Shown one piece after another: positions 53,300 through 63,940 of a DNA stretch of 64,000 nucleotides. A program made the translations under genes and the position numbers. The notes below the pieces were generated by a model. The model saw only the letters and a program-made list of their open reading frames with translations. It was not told where the DNA came from and did not search any database. The stretch spans positions 77,618 through 141,617 of the forward strand of contig JAFLJL010014716.1 of the NCBI GenBank assembly GCA_018398815.1, written 5' to 3'. This DNA is from Conus ventricosus. Its lineage: Eukaryota; Mollusca; Gastropoda; Neogastropoda; Conidae. Position 1 is the stretch's first letter. Each line of letters starts with the position of its first letter.

Positions 53300-54560
53300 G
53301 CTGCGGACCCGGAACTGGGGAGACTACAGCTGGGCGGTGGTTGAACGGGGGGCGAAAGGTCCCCCTGTGGTTTGAACCATACAGTCCAGAGAGGTTCTAG
53401 GATCAAAATGGACGGAGCCCTTTTTGAGGGAAGAACCTGTGCGACTGCGAGGGAGTCGCGAGATGTTGATTTTCCCGGGAAAATGCTTGGCCAAGCCCGG
53501 TTGATGGTCTCGCCCAAAGAAGCAGCTGTTCGACCTCAGGGAAGGGAGTGAGAAGCGCCCCCCCCCTGTTGTTGATAAAACCCGCCCCGTCGTTTGTCGG
53601 TTTTGGGAGTGTTTTTCCCTTTCAGGAAGGAAGAAACTCCTTGAGGGTTGGGAAAGACGGCTTCCAGTCCAGCGTTGATATGCAGGCCCTCCCCGGGGAC
53701 CTTTTGCCGGGGGCCCGTAGAGGTGCTGGGACCCCCGGCGGGACGGTCCGTGAACGGGCCCTCTGTGGAGGGGGGGAGGATGGGGACTCCCTGAGTACCC
53801 AGGACTGGGGTGCCATTGTACCACGATGACGGGAACCCTCCCCCGAGGGGGTTCGGAAGGCCCCACGACTGCGTCCCTGAGACAACGCTTGCGAAAAAGG
53901 CTTTGGGAAAAACGGCGTTTGTGCAGACGTCCGGGGGCACTAAGGGGCAAGGCTCCATCAGACCCAGAAGGAGGCAGTTTTCTGGCTGGCGCCTGACCCA
54001 AAAAAAGAGGGGGGAAAAGGGGTGCTGGGGCGAACAGGGTGGGGGTCGGAAGACCCAGCCGTGGGTGGTGGGGAAGGCATCCCCAAAAACTGAAATGTTG
54101 CGCGGGGTGATCGGATTTCCCTGTTGCGAACAAACCCCAGTGGACAGGGTTAAACCTGTAGGGTTTGTGGGAGCACAGAGTGCTGGTGGGGGAAAGGAGA
54201 AGCAATGTCTGATAGGCTTCAACGAATTCTTTTCCGAAGTGCAAGAAAAGTTCCCAGCCCCCCTTGTGAAAACCCAGGGGGCCGGGGCTGTAAAAAGGGA
54301 AGAGCCCCTGAATGAAAAAAAAACGGCCTCTCCACACGGGGAAGGTATTCTGTCCCTTGGGTGGACAGAGCTGGAAGTTGCATCCTTAATGATGGTACCG
54401 CCCAGTCCCCGGGATGCATGCATCGCGGCGACAGGGGGGTTTTCCCATCGAAAAGGAGGCGATAAGAAACCCTGTTAAAGGCGAAAGATCCAAAACCCGG
54501 TCTCCATCTCGGAAGCTTTGGGGACCACAAAAAGCGGCCTAAAATCCGGGGGGAATGGAA
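53300..54560 (-). pseudogene. Reverse transcriptase / RNase H of the DIRS-like element, broken
   Basis: Recognisable RT blocks VVPKAS, KDATSSSVHPRDR and APAPWVFTRG are followed by the RNase H-like FTD and LHIN blocks and FLKGKN, then GKINISRLPRSR. They are spread over all three minus frames. The YxDD box was not found intact. In the family this enzyme copies element RNA into DNA, and insertion uses a tyrosine recombinase rather than an integrase. Confidence 0.6.
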
Positions 54561-54699
54561 GAGAATTCCCTCTGTGGTCCTTGGCTAACAGCGAAAAGGA
54601 CTTGGTCAAAGGCTGAGAGGCCGCCGCCCGAGGGGAGCGAAAGGGGGAGGGGAAGGGTGGAGGAGCTTCACTGCAACCCCCAAAGGGGACGAAACCCCG

Positions 54700-56300
54700 A
54701 CCTGATCCCCGCAGAGCCCCAAGGGTTGGGGGGAAGCCCCTCCGGCCCTCGTGCCCGGACAGATGGCCCCCGGACTGCCCCGGGGTGAAATACCGGTCGG
54801 GGGCGGTCATTGGGGGGGGGCCCTGGAGGCGTGGGGGCTTTCGGACCGCCGGCCGAGTGGGGGCCGACCCTGTTGGTTGCCTGCCCCTGGTCCCCCCGGG
54901 GTCCAAATGACCGTCGTCCTTGGGTTGAGAAGGACCGGTGACGAGAAAGGGCTGGCGCCTTGGTTTTGAACCGGGCGTGGGGGGGGGGGGCCGACTGAAG
55001 GGAGGCACGCCAAAATTGGCCTGGCTTTTGTGGGGCCCGCATGTTCCCCAACGGCCTGATTGACAGGAAGGCTTGAGGGAAGCGCGGGAGATGAGAAAAG
55101 GGTACGAGTGCCAATAGGCCGCATCTCTCCCAGCCAGAATGAGTTAGATGGACTAGTGAAAGGCCCCGCCGAATCTTAAGCCCTTCAGCCTGACTGGATC
55201 GGTACCACAGCGTTGGGTCGCGGATGGGGATGGCGAAGGAATAGAATAGGATCCCCAAGGGCGCCCAGTCCCCCCAGAAAGGAAACCTAACGATATGGGT
55301 CAACCCCCCCGCGCGACTTTCCCCCCCGCAGCGCGCTTGAGAGGGAAGTGCCCGTGTCGATTTCGACCTCTCCTGGACCCGTAGGAGGTCCTCCGGGAGA
55401 GGGGAAAGGTGGCTTGGGGTAGTGTCATTTGCCAAGGCCCTTTTTGGAAATGGAGATCTTGGTCTAGGAAAATTTCCCCCAGCCAAGCGGGAAAGGGAAA
55501 AAAAGGGACCGAACAGGCACGGGGTCTTGCCCCCTCCGTGCCCCGACTCGTATTTGGGCCCTCCTTGCAGTCGGCCACCTAACTGACCCCTTTGGGAGAG
55601 GTGGGGCCTAGCCCCCGTTGGGCGAATCCGGGAAGTTCCCCTGCCCAAGGGCGGGGGCCCCCCACTTGAGAGGTTGACATTTCCCCCCGGAAAAGGGAAG
55701 CCCACAGCCCGAGTCTTGGAAAAGAATAAGAACGGGTGACCCGGGCTCATCCTTGACTCTGAGTCCGCCCGGCGGGGCCCCCAACCCCATGGAGTGGCGC
55801 CCCCCGGGAAAGCGGAGCGCGGCGAGGGCCTGAGTGGCCTGGGTGGGTGGGTTTCCCCCAAAACCCCGGGGGGGGGGTCAGACCCCGGAAGGGGGAAAGG
55901 GGGCCGGGGGGAGATGCCCGCATGGTGGGGGGCTGGGCATAAAAACGGCCCCCCAGGGAAAAACCCGGGCAGGGGCTGAGGAAAGCCATGTTCGGGGGGA
56001 TATTGCCTTGGGCCATGGCGCCCAAAGGCAAAAGGGGGCCCCGACCCCTGATAGGGGGGTGATAATGTGGCTGCTGGGGCCCCCCCTGAAAGTGGGGGTC
56101 GAATGCGCCCGGTCCCCCGAGGGGGTGCTCGGGAGGGGGGCGACACCCCCGGGGGATGCCAAAAACGAGGCGGGAAAAATGAGGCGGGGGAAGGGAAACA
56201 ACCGGGGGGGAAAAGATTCGAGCCCTTTGGGAGGGGGTTTTTTCCCTTGGATGCTACGGGGGGGGGGGGTTTTACGCATATCCCCCTCATTGCCGGGGCC
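54700..56300 (-). pseudogene. Putative gag region of the DIRS-like element
   Basis: A 540-codon Pro/Gly/Arg-rich minus frame lies upstream of the RT. Its openness is mainly due to high GC content, since other frames are also open. No zinc knuckle or known gag motif was seen. It is assigned by position only. Confidence 0.3.
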
Positions 56301-56730
56301 TCCGTAGAGGGCCCCTACACTTCGATTTGCCAGGGAATTTGAATGTGAGCAGTAGAACCTGAACACGGGGGTTTTTTTAAAAAGGTGGAAGAACGGGCTG
56401 AGTCGCTCGCCCTTTGGGGGAAAGGGGCGAGATCAACGAACCGAAATAGCTGTCACCGCCCCAAATGAGGGTTGCGGGGAAAAAGCCGCTTTTTGGTGGG
56501 GATCGACAGAAAAGAAGCTGAGCGATCACCCTCACGAATTGAGGGTTGCGAGAAAAAAGCTCGCGTCCGACAACAGAAGAAGTGGTTGAGGGTGACCCTC
56601 GGGAGGGAAAAAGGCTGAAGGGGGGGGGAATTTGGGGGGGCTTGGGAAAGCGCGGCCGGGGGATGTGGGAACGAGGACGAAACCTTTTTTTATTCCCCTT
56701 CCCCCCCAATCGCTTCACATATTTTCCTTA

Positions 56731-57239
56731 AGGAAAAAATAAGCAAGGACACCAAAAGAACAGCAACAAAAAATGTTTGATTGCGGAAAAGTCAAAAATA
56801 TTAGCCCCTTTATGTAAAGCGGCTTTAAAGGGGGAAAAAGGCTGCGAGAAAAAAGGGCTTTTGGCATGGCGAGGACGAGGCCCTTTTGGGGTTTTGTTGT
56901 CCGTGGCTTTTTGTATACGGGAAGGGGTGCAAATTGCTGCCGGTTTTTGCATTGGAGCCCCGGTTGATGTGTAATTAAAAAAATTCTTTTTGTAACACAA
57001 AAGTCAAAATTATTTTAAGACCCTGTTAAGAACCCTTCTTTAAGATGATTTTTTTTTGCACGGATGCATTTTACTATCAAAACGACCCCTCTTAAGCGAC
57101 TTCCTCTAAAACGCGACTTGCGACCTTTGTTTTGCTGAAATTTACGACCTTTCGTACCATTGGTGTACGACCATGAGTCAAGGGAAACAACTGCACACCT
57201 GCCACAATCTAGAGTCGCTTCCCTTGTTAAAAGAAAGAT
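56731..57239. other. No gene seen
   Basis: Transition from GC-rich to AT-rich sequence. No left terminal repeat of the DIRS-like element was recognised. GACCTTTGTTTTGC/GACCTTTCG-type strings near 57,120-57,170 are unassigned. Confidence 0.4.
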
Positions 57240-57399
57240 GGCGGAGATTTTTTAGGTTTAGGTTTAGGTTTGTAGGGACAATTGCCTTTAGCAATTATAG
57301 CCAGAACTGGCTTTACATGTCCCTTCTGTGTTATCTGTCTTCACACGGTCAGGTCTTTAACTCGCTCAAGTCTTTATTTATCATAGTCAAAATAAATAG

Positions 57400-58914
57400 T
57401 CTTCAATAGTACACTATCATCGATAGAGCTTTTGAAACGGTTAGTATTTTGTGCACATTTAATGTTAGGGGTTAATTTATTCCAAAGATTTGTTACTCTG
57501 TTACTAAAGAAATTTTCTTAGGTTAGTGCGATAATATTCATGATAAATTTTATTCACACTATTTCTGGTAATATCAACTCTTGATGCAGTAAAAAATGTT
57601 GAAATAGGAATATTGTCAACACAATTAAATATTTTTATAGACTTGGATCAAATCGCCCTCACTCGTCTTGTTTTTAGAGTAGGCAGTCCAAGAGCTTTTA
57701 ACCTACCTTCATAGGAAAGATTTTGTATATTCTTTACAAGCTTTGTTGCTCTTCTTTGTACTCTTTCCAAAGCAGCAGACTGCCTCTTTAATCGTGGATA
57801 CCAAATTGTATTGGCATATTCCAAATGAGGTCTAACGAAAGCCTTGTATATTTTTGTAAAAAATATCTTTATCTATATGACTAAAAGTACGTTTAATTAT
57901 ACCAATCATTTTATTAGCTTTATTTATAGAGTTTTGAATATGCTTATCGAATACTAGGCCAGAATCAAAAGTAACACCAAGATCTTTTCATAATCACATG
58001 TTGAAATATCTGCACGCTCACCAGTATTACTGTTTAGCATTGTATATTGGTATCTTGGGTTCTTACGTCCAACATGTAACACGTTGCACTTGTCCGCATT
58101 AAAATGCAAATTCCATGTGGCAGACCATCTGGATAAACTATCAATTATCATTTTGTAATGTATTATGATTATAAGTTGTATTATAAATTTTCGTATCGTC
58201 GCGAATATATTGCAAATACTTTCCACCGAGTTTGGCAAAATCATTTATGAATATTGTAAATAATACGGGACCCAAGATACTCCCTTGTGGTTATACCACT
58301 TAAAACTTCCGTTAAAATCTGAATATGAGCTTCCTACTCTAACTCTTTGCTGTCTTTTAGTTAAAAAATCCCTTATCCATGTATGCACTCTACCTGTAAT
58401 TCCATAAGATGATAATTTCACTAATAGCCTCTCATGGGGAACAGAATCAAAGGCCTTTTTAAAGTCTAAATATAGTATATCTACATTGTTGCCATTATCT
58501 AAGAGTTTTGTTAAATCTTCCATGACTAGTAAAAGTTGTGTTACACAAGATCGATGTTTACGGAAACCATGCTGGCACTCTGTATATAAATTATTCAAAA
58601 GTCTATTGATCTACAATCACATCCCGTATAATTGATTCCATAATCTTACAAACAATTGATGTAAGACTAACTGGCCTATAATTTCCAGGATCTGTCCTAG
58701 TACCTTTTTTAAATAAAGCTGTCACATTTGCAGACTTCCAGTCCATTGGTACCACACCTGATTCAATTGATTTATTAAACAAAATACTGAAAGGTAATGC
58801 TAGCTCATTATATGACTCCTTAAGAACTCTTGCAGGTATCATATCAGGTCCACAAGATTTATTTGGGTTTATATTTTTAAGTCTCTCTCTAACTGCACTG
58901 GGTGTAATACACAT
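57400..58914 (-). pseudogene. LINE reverse transcriptase, broken
   Basis: Frames include INPNKSCGPDMIPARVLKES (58,603-58,914), YLDFKKAFDSVPHERLLVKL (58,245-58,598), LGPVLFTIFINDFAKL (about 58,250), SRWSATWNLHFNADKCNVLH (57,954-58,244) and FVRPHLEYANTIWYPRLKRQ (about 57,840). These are the classic RT blocks of non-LTR elements. The FADD active-site box at about 58,195 reads TTCGCGACGAT, one base short of coding FADD in frame. Confidence 0.88.
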
Positions 58915-59327
58915 TATCTGTTATGGTGACTCCACTGGACCTTGAACCACTTTCCAAGATCGGAACATTACTATTATCTTCTTTTGTGAAAACACTGGAA
59001 AAGAAGTCATTTAAAGTATTTGCCTTATCTTCATCTGACACTGCTAAACCACCATTTTTGTATTCAGTGGACTAATGCCAATATTTGTCTTGGTCTGTGA
59101 TTGTACATATTTCCAAAACTTTTTAGGTTGATCTTTACAATTAGATGCAACTTTTTTTTCGAATTCGATCCTTTCTTTTCTTTTTATTTTTTCACATTTA
59201 TTCCTCATCCTTATATACTCGTACTTCTATATATTCACTACCTTGTTTAGTGCACATAAATCTTTTATATGCATTTTGTTTTTTTGTAACTTTCCTCCAA
59301 GCCTTCTTATCTAACATAATGGTTTTT

Positions 59328-60282
59328 TCAATATATGTGTTGAACACTCTTTTTTTGGAATATATTTATCAATACACTTATGAATAGAGTTTTGATCATT
59401 TTCCAGCACTCTTCCACATCCAAGTGGGTACTTTCACACCAATTTATCATACCCAAGTCTTTTCTTAAATTATCATAGTTTCCCTTATTGAAATCAAATC
59501 TATATTCGTCCTTTTTGGATTCTTTTTTTCCCTCTATGTACAGAAAAAAATGATAAAACCTCGTGATCACTTTTTGCAACTGGGGCACTATGTTCAATAT
59601 TTGAAATCATTCTTTCATCTTTAACCAAAAACTAAGTCTAATATATTCTCTTTCTGATTTAGTCTTTTCCTTGTCGGATTTTTACCACTTGAGTAAGATA
59701 TACTCCTTAGAGACTCTATAAATTGTTCATCTCTCTCATTTGACCATGTACCTTTCCAATCAATATCGGGATAATTAAAATCACCTGTAATACACACAAC
59801 ATCATAAGACTGTATTGCTTCCATTTTCATAAGTTTAAATAGTTTATCATCATTTTCTTGCGATGAAGCAGGATTTCTGTATATGTTTCCAAATAAAACA
59901 GTCAAGTTTTCTTTACTTTTAAATTGAATCCAGACACTTTCTTCAAAATCCACATCATTTAGTTCCTTACATTCGTAAGCACATAAAATATCTCTTAACA
60001 TATAAAAGGCACCTCTTTTAGAATTATTACTTTATAAACAAATCAAACCAGGAATAGCAAATTCTGAAATATTGAAATCTTTCAATTTTTGGGAATAGCC
60101 TCAGTAATGGATATAATATCAGGATTCCTATCATCAATTAAACCGAGAAGCTCACCTTTTTTATTTAATAATCCATCAATGTTAGTATATAAAACTTGTA
60201 TTGGAAAATTTTGATTTGAAACAACTGTAGATTTATTTTTTACAATATTTACATTTTTCGGAGGCAAAAACATGCGGATCAC
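59328..60282 (-). pseudogene. LINE endonuclease (EEP) domain, broken
   Basis: VLYTNIDGLLNKKGELLGLI then DRNPDIISITE (60,082-60,282) gives the N-terminal N and E residues of EEP nucleases. VVCITGDFNYPDIDWKGTW (59,621-60,001) gives the GDFN block. LNQKENILDLVF follows. The domain nicks target DNA to prime reverse transcription. One stop separates the first two frames. Confidence 0.85.
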
Positions 60283-60490
60283 GAAAGAGAAAGCCCCTGA
60301 ATTTAGAAGAGAGAGTGGAGGTGATCAAAAGAAGTCGTGGAGGTGAAACTGCAATATTGATTGCTCGAAGTTATGAAGTTGGCAATGACCCAGATTCAAA
60401 ACATCATCAAAGATCAGAAAGCTGTCATGGCAATCTGGGAACAAGGTGCAAAAGCTGACCGGAAATATGTGAAAGAAAGGAAATCGCTAA
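60283..60490 (+). pseudogene. pogo/Tigger-type (CENP-B HTH) transposase N-terminal fragment
   Basis: The frame reads KRKPLNLEERVEVIKRSRGG, then after a one-base shift MTQIQNIIKDQKAVMAIWEQ and GAKADRKYVKERK. This matches the N-terminal helix-turn-helix of CENP-B/Tigger/pogo proteins, which binds transposon ends or alpha-satellite DNA. The rest of the protein is missing. A GT microsatellite follows at once. Confidence 0.65.
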
Positions 60491-60504
60491 CAGTAACAGA
60501 CACA

Positions 60505-60508
<4 letters not shown>

Positions 60509-60563
<55 letters not shown>

Positions 60564-60671
60564 CTGTGATTGAGTGAGTATGTGTACTGTAAGTGTGTGA
60601 AAATATTTCTTCAACACATAGTCATTGTATGTCCTTTTGTGTAGCTGTATGAAGGAGACAGTGTGTGTGTG

Positions 60672-60717
<46 letters not shown>

Positions 60718-60725
60718 GCGTGTGT
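60509..60725. repeat. GT microsatellites
   Basis: (GT)n at 60,509-60,562 and 60,661-60,725, separated by about 100 bp. Confidence 0.95.
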
Positions 60726-60729
60726 AATT

Positions 60730-61341
60730 GTAAGGATATTTTATCTGAAAATATTCCAACGCCTAGTCAATGTGTAATTTTGTGTACATTGTATTTGCAT
60801 TCATCTGTGAAAATTATACATGTTTTCAGTATGCATTCAGTGTTCTTGAGACTTTTTGTGCATGGAGAATTCATCTGTGAGAAAGTGTTTGTTTCGGTGC
60901 CTACCTCCCTTATAAGACCCCTCCAATTTAAGACCGAATTTTCTGGACATTTTGAAGGTCTTAAAATAGAGGTTTCACTGTATATGTATCCCTGTCCATC
61001 CCTAATGGCTCACAAAACTACATTATTGTTATATAGCATCAAAGTTTGTGGTATAAGGAAAGAGAAGCCATAAAATCTAAGTCATATGGTAAAGAAATAC
61101 ATAAGCAGTGATTGAGGTACTGAGCCTACCCCAAATAGTAAAAATTATGCCCCTTTCTAGGAGAATTGGGGTACCCCAGTAACAGACAGATTGTTACACA
61201 GAGGGACATTTATTGACAACAATATGAATCCCAGGTGTTTGTAATGTTGTTGAGCTACACCAAAAGGTATTTTGTTGTGTTTAGTGGGTTTTTATATGCT
61301 CATTATTCTAAAACTCTCATATTGAAAACAAAACAAAACTG
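60730..61341. other. No gene seen; weak internal repeats
   Basis: AT-rich. The phrase ACCCCAAATAGTAAAAATTA near 61,130 resembles GAACATACCGCGAAAAGCAT (61,500) and GAACCTACCCCAAAAAGCTC (61,872), suggesting a diverged repeat within the piggyBac-like 3' region. Confidence 0.4.
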
Positions 61342-61700
61342 TTTTATCACATGTTATTAGTGTGAACCATCATCATAACCAACAAAACCAATATTGAATG
61401 ATGTGAAATTGTAGACAAGGGTATAAGTAAGTAATCCACAAAAAATCTAACAAATAACTCAACAAATAAGTGAGTAATGTACATGTTAGTGAACAATAGA
61501 ACATACCGCGAAAAGCATGATTATGCCCTTTTTACCTAAAAAATAGTACCCCCAATTATGAGCAGATTATCATCAAGAACAACATTCCTTGGGATTTATA
61601 TGACTTTCATGTGTTAGTGCTGATATTCAATAAGTAGTAAGACCACTTTTTCAGTGTTTTGACTCATTCTGTTTGGCGCAATGTGTTTGTGTACACTCGA
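61342..61700. repeat. 350-bp dispersed repeat, copy 2
   Basis: Same orientation as 51,308-51,657. It continues another 250 bp to the TTAA end at 61,951, unlike copy 1. Confidence 0.85.
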
Positions 61701-61992
61701 AAACTGTTATTTTTGGTAAAATTTTTATAATTATGTCAATTTCTGCTATACTAATTATCAACATAATCAAGCCATTTTGATAGAACATTGTAGACAAATG
61801 CATAACAACAAAACATGCAAAAAATCAAAGAGATCTGTCAAGAAATAAGTGAGCAGTAACCATTTCATTGAACCTACCCCAAAAAGCTCAATTTTACCAC
61901 GGCAGACAGATTTTCAAATGTGCTATTATACTGTGGCAGTGAAGGGGTTAACAACTTGGACCAAGTGTAGATGAGAGGAGTTCCTTTTCAAC

Positions 61993-62313
61993 CTAATGGC
62001 ACACAAAATTAATGCAAGTGTGGAGCTGGACATCTTGCATTAAGTTCGTCCGCTGATCCAGAGCTGTCTTGTGCTTGTTGCTTTTAATGTGATCCACCAA
62101 AGCAACTTTTCCGCGTGAATTGTAATTTATTTGCACTCGGCAAAGATTGCAGTAAGCAAGGCCACAGGCATTAAATTTGGCTATGAACTGGCCTATCACT
62201 TCATCATCATCCACCTTACTCTCCAACCAGTCCCACTTCCACTTGTTCTTCAAAGAACTGTCGCAGGATACATTTTCTCCGCGTGAAATGACGTCTCTTC
62301 GACATGTCGCCAT
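61993..62313 (-). pseudogene. BED-type zinc finger exon of TIR element copy 3
   Basis: ATG at 62,313 reads MATCRRDVISRGENVSCDSS, then KWKWDWLESK, then YCNLCRVQINYNSRG and LVDHIKSNKHK. It has an intact CxxC…H-x5-H zinc-binding set with the W-rich lead of BED/hAT fingers. The frame ends at 61,993, close to the piggyBac-like insertion point (61,951), so the rest of the protein is cut off. The related finger at 22.7 kb has lost its last His. Confidence 0.75.
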
Positions 62314-62439
62314 TTTGAAGATCGCAAAACCGGAAGGAGAAAGTTACCAAGTTAACTGCGAATCCAAGCCGTTAAAGAATGTCGAACAGTTTGTGGATAA
62401 ATGACACCGGATGTTTTTGAAGACATGAATGAGAATCAC

Positions 62440-62523
62440 AGATCGCTTCCGCGGAACTGACACGCTGTTACGCGGAATGAACAAGGATCTACCGCGGAAA
62501 TCCGCGGAAAAATCCCACCCCTG
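62440..62523 (-). promoter_or_regulatory. Subterminal CCGCGGAA repeats of the TIR element
   Basis: Four close copies (TTCCGCGGAAC, TACGCGGAATG, ACCGCGGAAAT, TCCGCGGAAAA) next to the element end. Copy 1 has CCGAGGAAAA repeats in the same place. They are likely transposase (BED-finger) binding sites, by analogy with hAT subterminal repeats. Confidence 0.5.
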
Positions 62524-62720
62524 CTCATAAAAGTTCTGGGGATTCGTGATAATAGGCAAAGTTCCACACAGAGGCAATGCTCTTCTCTCTCATAAAAGTT
62601 CTGGGGATTCGTGATAATATGGCAACGTTCCACACAGAGGCAATGCTCTTCTCTCTCATTAAAGTTCTGGGGATTCATGATAATACGGCAAAGTTCCACA
62701 CAGAGTAGGAAATAGGGCAT
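62524..62720 (-). repeat. 66-bp minisatellite, inverted copy, proximal end
   Basis: Three units in reverse orientation to 14,800-15,000. The adjoining sequence to 63,480 matches 14,130-14,800 reversed. Confidence 0.92.
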
Positions 62721-63500
62721 TTGTTTGGACAGACAAGTATGGGAAAATATATTCTGTCCATTGTTTGTGAATGAAGAAAATATATATAAAAACATCCCAA
62801 ACAAAACATTGCTCAGCATAACTATGATAATAACAAATTAGAGGGGGGGGGGGGGGGAGCATTTGGTGATGTTATATTGAAAAATGGAGGGATTCCTGCC
62901 AAAAGCGGCAGATTTAACCCTTTCATTGCCATAGTATTCGTACAGCTACTGTTATCAGAATGCCACAGTCACTACTTAGCACCAGGAGCATGCTGTTATT
63001 CACGTTTTGTTTGCATGGCTTTTCACTTTCGTTTCCTCTCATATTTGAATAGCATGTGGAAGAAAATTGAGTTAGATGGGGTTAGATGGCAGTGAAAGGG
63101 TTAATGTCTCGTTACCAAGTGAATTTTTTTCTCTGTAACACGGTTAGAACCACATCATACTTTGATTTCTTTCACATCAACACTGAAGCCTGCTTCTACA
63201 GGATTAAAAAAAAATTCTTTCTCTAGGGATCAGCTTCCAGCTTTCTTTCTTTTTTCCCAATATTGTCAACTTAAGACCAACTTGTGGCCTTTCTTCTGAG
63301 TCAGAAACATTCACTGACACAAAGAATCAAGATGAATTCTTGTTGGGAAACAACTTAAAGAAAAAAAAATGATATAAATACACACAAACACACACACACA
63401 AACCTGAAAGCCCCAAAAAACATGTGCAGCCAAACCCGCACATGCAAACAACCGCAAACGGGAGCCCACACGCTATATAACATTGGCGGTGGGCAAACCA
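62721..63500 (-). repeat. Inverted copy of the 14.1-14.8 kb region
   Basis: For example AGCTTCCAGCTTTCTTTCTT (63,233) is the reverse of 14,235-14,255, and GAGTCAGAAACATT (63,298) the reverse of 14,190-14,203. About 95% alike by eye. The 622-bp tandem block of the left copy is absent. Confidence 0.88.
62914..63104. mobile_element. piggyBac-type MITE, inverted copy
   Basis: TTAACCCTTTCATTGCCATA at the left and CAGTGAAAGGGTTAA at the right, with TTAA at both edges. It is the same insertion as 14,399-14,580, carried along in the duplicated segment. Confidence 0.85.
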
Positions 63501-63579
63501 AAAACCATCCTGATGACAGCGCAACACGCTTGAAACAAATTTATAGATAGTTTTAAGATTCCTCTTTTAACTTGTTTTA

Positions 63580-63626
<47 letters not shown>

Positions 63627-63655
63627 TAGATATATAGATAGATAGATATATAAAA
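63580..63655. repeat. TA/GA microsatellite, inverted-copy region
   Basis: (TA)n, (GA)n, then TAGA/TATA. The counterpart of 12,363-12,435. Confidence 0.9.
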
Positions 63656-63757
63656 TAGGAGGTGAATGGGTTGCAGTGATGTCTACTGGTGTCAAGTGCC
63701 AGAGCCAATTCATGAATTCCCCCTCCCATCCCTCCTCATCTGACATGCAGAACTCAC

Positions 63758-63881
63758 TGATCTTCGAGGGCACCGGTCTTGACGTTTTTAATGGCCGCCA
63801 GCCCGCAATCTACACGTGCATGGGCTTGCAGGTTGTCCAGCACTTCTTCCCCACCTCCAGGTAGTAGTTGTCTCCCGTTGC
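63758..63881 (-). pseudogene. EDEM3: Second copy of EDEM3 exon c, one base deleted
   Basis: The reverse complement of this segment matches 12,139-12,263 almost base for base, including the AG acceptor and GTGAGT donor. One base is missing in the AAG-GTG-CTG region (63,840-63,850), which shifts the frame between LEVG and VLDNLQAH. An A-to-G change near the acceptor gives GCAACGGGAG. It is 124 bp against 125 bp in copy 1. It is either a decayed duplicate or an allele/haplotig with a consensus error. Confidence 0.85.
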
Positions 63882-63884
63882 CTG

Positions 63885-63900
63885 CACACCACACACACAC

Positions 63901-63931
<31 letters not shown>

Positions 63932-63940
63932 CACACATAT
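63885..63940. repeat. CA microsatellite
   Basis: (CA)n directly outside the exon copy. It is the inverted counterpart of the GT tract at 12,062-12,136. Confidence 0.93.

Larger units (their letters stand above)
51958..56730 (-). mobile_element. DIRS-like retroelement, GC-rich, degraded
   Basis: Minus-strand order from high to low coordinates: a Pro/Arg-rich gag-like region (about 56,300-54,700), then RT pieces LFVVPKASE (about 54,510), HPRDRI and LFTAPAPWVFTRG (about 54,280). RNase H-like GPFTDRPAGG and GEGLHINAGLEAVF (about 53,760-53,670), HFPGKINI (about 53,480), and AVVSPVPGP (about 53,310) follow. These blocks and their order match the RT/RNase H of DIRS-type elements as I know them. A tyrosine recombinase should follow at 53,100-52,300 but could not be confirmed. 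G and C homopolymers are unusually long throughout and break every frame. Confidence 0.6.
57245..60282 (-). mobile_element. LINE retrotransposon (CR1/Jockey-type), 5'-truncated and mutated
   Basis: Minus-strand order: endonuclease (EEP) pieces, RT pieces, then a C-terminal thumb/tail. The end carries three CCTAAA units (minus strand, about 57,268-57,250), a typical simple-repeat 3' tail. The 5' edge at about 60,282 abuts the pogo-like fragment. Stops and shifts are frequent. Confidence 0.85.
49867..61951 (+). mobile_element. piggyBac-like interval bounded by TTAA and matching TIRs, filled by other elements
   Basis: The left end is TTAACCCATTCCCTGCC (49,867). The right end reversed is TTAACCCCTTCACTGCC (61,951). 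Both resemble the MITE ends at 14,399. A transposase N-terminus lies near the left end. The interior holds a palindromic repeat, a DIRS-like element, a LINE and a pogo-like fragment. Two copies of a 350-bp 3' region (51,308 and 61,342) show that this is either one element with an internal duplication or two truncated copies. Confidence 0.6.
48303..62523 (-). mobile_element. BED-finger TIR element, copy 3, expanded by nested insertions
   Basis: The ends are CAGGGGTGGGACTCTCC (48,303) and, reversed from 62,523, CAGGGGTGGGATTTTTCC. It lies inside one minisatellite unit, with CTCAT directly repeated on both sides (48,298-48,302 and 62,524-62,528). Its own sequence is limited to about 48,303-48,526 (G/C module GGGGGGTCCGGGCATGCCCC) and 61,952-62,523 (BED finger and CCGCGGAA repeats). 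The rest is inserted DNA. Confidence 0.7.

Noticed and set aside
54668..56290. 540-codon minus frame as a host gene
   Set aside because: GC-rich sequence keeps many frames open. Pro/Gly/Arg bias and position upstream of the DIRS-like RT favour a degraded gag region or chance.
57245..57270. Telomere-like (TTTAGG)3
   Set aside because: Only three units, at the LINE 3' end. It is better explained as the element's simple-repeat tail.
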